Positions 59,701-64,000 of a stretch of 64,000 nt of DNA are shown here, in pieces; within the stretch, counting starts at the first letter, position 1, and each line of letters starts with the position of its first letter. The position numbers and the translations under genes are program-made. The notes under the pieces are model-generated. The model saw nothing but the letters and a program-made list of their open reading frames with translations. It had not been told where the DNA came from and searched no databases. Source of the stretch: Cyanoderma ruficeps (lineage: Eukaryota; Chordata; Aves; Passeriformes; Timaliidae); contig VZDJ01000174.1 of NCBI GenBank assembly GCA_008694505.1, positions 7,675,134 through 7,739,133 on the forward strand. Direction: 5' to 3'.

Positions 59701-62700
59701 TTCTGACTGTGTGTGGGCAGGCCAGATTGTTGTGGCTGTACTTTCAGCCCCTATCAAGACTCTGTAACCTTGGGCAAATATTTCTGTTCCCTCATCTCAG
59801 AAGTAGCTACTGTCTTTGTTCCTGGTTCCCCCTTTTCTGTGGGAATTCAATTCTTTTGGACACTGGTAAGGCAGTTAATTTGATTCAGTCCAGTTAATTT
59901 AGCCTGGCCTATGAGTCAGGTTAGGAGACCTGAAGATGCCATGGGGTGGATTTATGAGACTCAGAGTCCCATTTCTTTCTGATCTGAATGAGGCAGAACA
60001 GAATTTGTGTTGTGCCCTGTCTCGTGCAAGGTTAGGATCCAGACCTGCAGGCCAGAGCCGGCATTTTCTGAAGCGTCACAAGGATTTAGCTTCTCACTAT
60101 GTCAAGAGGGAAATTTTTTATAAATTCTGAGGGATTTTTACAGATTAGAAAAGCCTTTTGCTTTGTTTGCCTCTGAAGATAACCATAAAGAGGAGTCTGG
60201 TGCATAGGATGAAGTAATAGAAGGCAGAGCCACTGACACGGAAAATGAGTACCAGCTTTGGAGTCAGAAAGCTAAAAATCCCTGACTTTTGCCAGTGAGA
60301 CATCTGCCTTCTAAAAAGAGAGAGCTGGACACAAAGCTTTGCTCTGTGTACAATATAAATATTTGCTATTTTTCTCCCACACTCTTTAATCCTGTATTTA
60401 CCAAATAAAGCTGACTTGGGGTGAAATTATGACTAACATGATCAAATAATTGTGGCAGTACAGGTGCCTGGCTCCTGCAGTAAGCCTGTCTGATCCAGGC
60501 TTTGGGAGCACCAGAGAGCTTGTACCTGCAATGCCCTGCAGCAATGACAGCCTGCAGTGGACACCTCCTCCCTCTAGCACTGCTCACTAGGAATGTAAAC
60601 AGTGCCCTTTTTTTCAATCATTTGTTTGAAGTAAGGTTGGTAAGATGATGCTTGCCATAATAATTACAGGCACTTTCAAAACCTTACCCACAAAAGAAAA
60701 AAAATTGCAACTAAATCTGTTATTTCAAACCTTGGAAAATCATTCTCAAATACATTCCTTAAATATATTTATCTTCCAAATGCTGGTGGCTATTGTTACT
60801 TCATTTTGTTGTTGAAATCCTGATTTCTTTTCGATTTGGTCAAGTAGATTTCAGTGAGTCTCATAGATCCCATGGAAATCAGTTGCTGGTTTTGCAGTGA
60901 AGCTTGCTGACCTGGTTTGATGACGACGATATGAAGAGGATTACTTCTTTTACTGTTGATTTGTTAATCCCACTTAAAAATGAACAAACAACCTTGCTTT
61001 TTTTAATGCACTAAGAAAGTCTTTGGCTATCTAAGTAAGGGAAATCCTGTCTGAAAAGGATGCAGAAATTGGAGCAGAAGTGAAACTTCCTTAAACATGA
61101 AAGTGTTTTTACCATGTTGATATTTTGAAAGCATAGAGATAGAAATAGAAAACATTGATAATTGTTTCTTCACCTGGGGAGTGAACATAATGAGAAACAG
61201 GGCTTAGGTATTTTTCTCTATTTTTGCAATATTCTGAAGCAAGAAACTGTAATATGTGAGCAATGTGGGAAATACCAAGTAGGAACAGGTGTTAAAGTAC
61301 AGTTTAAGTTCCAGCCAGGGCTTTATGGTTCACTACAAATTGCTTTCCACTTCTGTCACATAATCAGTGTGAGGTCCCTGTGTTTCGGGAGTGGATTCCT
61401 GAAAGCGGGTTGGATGAGCTTCACACATTACTGAGTCAGAGGTGTCGAGATCACAGTCACAGACAAAACTCATCCAACCCTGAGTCAAGTGGAACAAAGC
61501 TCAGGCCTGAACTGGGAGGAAGACAAGTTCCAATTTCATGTGATCCTTACTGCCTAAATCAACAGTGACAATGGCTTTTCACTCAGTTCATATGGTCTGG
61601 GAGGTAATTTACTGCAGATTGCTGCTTTAATTGTGTTGTTTCAGGTGTGTTTCTAGATAATGAGCAGCAAATAATGGATGTCATTAGACAAAACCCTGTG
61701 GTTTGAAGGTGCCCTCTTTCAGGGCAGTGTAGCAGTGAACACTGTCAGGAAAATGCAACAGCCATAGATAATGTTCAGTGGGATGCAATTTCAGAGTGTT
61801 TGTTGTGACCTTTCTGTAACCTGGTGGTAATATTACCTCACAATTCTGATGATCATCTAAAATGGCACATTGAAGCAGGAGCCAGATTTTCCTTGTGCTT
61901 TTTCATTTTTTTGTCTTGAAAAGTTTTCTTCACTTACTGTTTCCAAAGAGATTGTGCTTCCTTTCAGCATTTTCGTCTTTTGTCTGGATACAAAATACCA
62001 GGAGGAAAATGGTGTAGAGACTTTCACAGACAGCCTATGGCCACATCAGTTTTCCATATCTAGAGTGCTGGGACTGTCTAATTAAGAGCTAAATAGTTTG
62101 ACCAGTTGAGATAATTTTCATTCTGTAGAATTCAGGAGTGAGTCGTATCCCTCTCATATTATTTTTTTCAACATCAGAGCACAGCACCTGAAATCCAAGT
62201 AGTCTGCTGTGTTTTCTCCTTGGGGCTTTGGAAATGAGTGATCATTTAGGTGGATCAGTAACTTCAGGCCTCATTTGGATGTAATATGAGTGATGTATAA
62301 ATGAGAATTTTAATTTTTCTCTAGAGAACTCCTTTCACGTACATGTCATGAGAAGTCGGCATGTCTTCAGCTTTGAAATTCAAAGTATATTTCTTAATTT
62401 GTCTGAAGCAACTCAGTTAGATCTTCAGATATTGCATAAGTTTAAATGTCAATTGCACCCTTTTTTCCCCTTTTGTTAAACTTAGCGTATTTTTCCGATA
62501 TATTTGCAGTGAGGGTTTTTTTCTTGTTTATTTGTAAGAAAAGTTGCAGTGTGGAGTAGGAATACAGTTTTGTTCTGGGTGAGTAGTAGCTTATTACAGA
62601 GCAGAGAACAAAGTTTACAGAAATAAAGCCAAGGGAAGCTTTGTTGTTGAAAAATGATTCAGACAAATCCATCTTGGTTTTCGTGTGTTGCAGAAAGAGG

Positions 62701-64000
62701 AGTGAAATGATCAGGAACAGAAAACTGGAAGACTGTCTGAGGTCTTCAGCTCTCTCAGTCTGCTTTGCAAACTGCGTGCTCTGTCTTGAACCAGTGTTTG
62801 CTTTCTGCCTGCTATGGCTGCTGAGAGCTCCTGCTGATGGTTTTTCATCTGATACATATCTTCTGTAAATGTTGGGTTTGACCAGCTTAGTCTTGTTTGT
62901 ATTGGTGCCAAAATTGTGCTTCTCTCTGTTAGTGTTTACAGCTGTGTATTTGGCACGGAGGAATTTAATGCTTTCTTGACATTTTGTTGTTGAGACTTGT
63001 ATTTTCCTCTCAGATGTTCTTCATGCCTTTAAGTTCTCCATACCCTACATGGTCACAATTCTCCTCCACATCTGTTAAATTTTAATATATCTTCTTTGAA
63101 CAGAGTTAATCTTAATCATACCCAGTAAATGCTGTGTGAACGCCTGGTACAGTGGTGGGAATATTTTCTAATCTCTTCCTGAAATACTTTGATAATATTC
63201 GATATATTACACATGATAGTGTAAAACCGAAAACCACTTCAGTGTATGTGTTGAGACAGGAAGTGTGCTTTGAGAAAGTGAGAATTTTGTGCATTTTCTT
63301 TTCGTAGGCTGGGTCATTTGAGCAGCAGGTACTTATTTATAAGTTAGAGTTAGCCGGGATGAGCAGTAGTTCTTCCTTTAGTCTTTTTTTTTTGTTGTTT
63401 CCAGCTGAACGTCGCTGCCTGTATTTCTGTGGGCATAGCAGCCTTTCAGACACGGCTGGTTGCAGCCATTGTTTTAAGCATCTCTCTCCAGGTGCATTTT
63501 TGTCTGGGGCAGCAGACACAGGCTGCTGCTCAAATGCCAGAATCCACTTTGAACGAGATGAACTCTTCAATATGCAGCAACTGAGCCGTGTCGTCTTACC
63601 TCATTGGCCTCAGAAATTATTAGCTTTTAGTCAACAGTCTAAATGAGTTAATGTTTGACCAGTGACCATAAATTTTCAAGGCCCCTGGATAGAAACATAT
63701 GAGGACATGACTTCTACCCTGAGGAATGACTGGGAAGTCGTGTGTCATAACAAAATGGCCATAAAACACAGGGGCAGTCAAGGGGATGAAAATCCCAGTG
63801 AGGTGTATCCTGACAGAGAACACCTCCTTTCGTTGGGTTTTCTGAAAATTTCCCTCTCTCCTTTGTTGCTGACAAACATGGATAGCTGGTTTGTTCTTTT
63901 CCAGAGTTGTTTGTGTGTTTTACAGCAGTGTACCCAGCACTACTAAGAGTTAGCCTTTATCTGTCCTAAAAAGGGGATTTATTTTTCAATTCCCTGTATC
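56714..64000 (+). other. PPIL2 intron 5 (at least 7.3 kb, continues past the window)
   Basis: After exon 5 I find no match to the next expected PPIL2 segment (human KLDGRSLIKLNFSKN) up to the window end, so this is read as one long intron. It is mostly AT-rich single-copy sequence. A MIR-like stretch lies at about 59757-59815 and a CpG-dotted patch at about 59380-59600. No other gene was recognised on either strand. Confidence 0.6.
59757..59815 (+). repeat. Possible MIR-type SINE remnant
   Basis: CTCTGTAACCTTGGGCAAAT followed by TTTCTGTTCCCTCATCTCAG closely follows the MIR consensus CTGTGACCTTGGGCAAGTCA ... CAGTTTCCTCATCTG. It is a short ancient fragment with no flanking duplication visible. 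Confidence 0.5.

Noticed and set aside
63359..63646. 95-codon plus-strand frame with a pyrimidine tract and AG before it, tested as PPIL2 exon 6
   Set aside because: Its Cys/Ser-rich translation does not resemble the expected PPIL2 continuation after TNPITGE.
1..64000. tRNA, rRNA, snoRNA, CRISPR or bacterial-type features
   Set aside because: No tRNA T-loop/A-box pairs, no repeat-spacer arrays and no prokaryotic gene structure were seen; snoRNA or miRNA hairpins in introns cannot be excluded by eye.

Overview
This is vertebrate nuclear DNA, almost certainly from a bird. Evidence: split genes with GT-AG introns; compact introns of mostly 0.1-2 kb; four GC-rich CpG islands in AT-richer surroundings; CR1 LINE 3' ends typical of birds; and gene content and order matching human 22q11.2 (avian chromosome 15 type). 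The species cannot be fixed from the sequence. There are no operons, CRISPR arrays or recognisable RNA genes. One assembly gap (18 N) lies in an A-run at 46833-46850.

Layout: (1) 12-9514, CDC45 on the minus strand, 16 coding exons; the last part (about 47 residues) lies left of the window. (2) 9515-10108, a CpG-island divergent promoter with an E2F site and five CCAAT boxes. (3) 10109-15450, UFD1 on the plus strand, complete, 12 coding exons, 307 aa. (4) 16414-17413, C22orf39 (PANTS) on the plus strand, complete, 3 exons, 106 aa, with its own CCAAT-rich CpG island. (5) 18241-20815, MRPL40 on the minus strand, complete, 4 exons, 199 aa, tail-to-tail with C22orf39. (6) 20816-21295, a CpG-island divergent promoter shared by MRPL40 and HIRA. 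(7) 21296-52905, HIRA on the plus strand, complete, 25 exons, 1021 aa. (8) 55196-64000, the 5' end of PPIL2 on the plus strand: five exons (81 codons, the U-box start), then intron sequence to the window edge.

The genes are housekeeping: replication fork helicase (CDC45), p97/VCP ubiquitin segregase cofactor (UFD1), a small twin-CX9C protein (C22orf39), mitochondrial ribosome (MRPL40), H3.3 histone chaperone (HIRA), spliceosomal/ubiquitin peptidyl-prolyl isomerase (PPIL2). They are not one pathway; they are linked by conserved synteny and by two head-to-head promoters. All exon boundaries were read from reading frame, AG/GT sites and comparison with the known human proteins, and coding phases close in every gene.

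Most worth a second look: a 15-bp tandem duplication of the HIRA exon 16 splice acceptor that can add five residues in frame; one U12-type (minor spliceosome) intron in each of the divergent genes CDC45 and UFD1; CCAAT boxes spaced 42/21/42 bp in one promoter and 42/40 bp in the next; a 25-bp minisatellite at the HIRA intron 1 donor; a possible RTE-like tail in HIRA intron 14; and the HIRA-PPIL2 junction, a synteny break relative to human. I see no undescribed multi-gene system.
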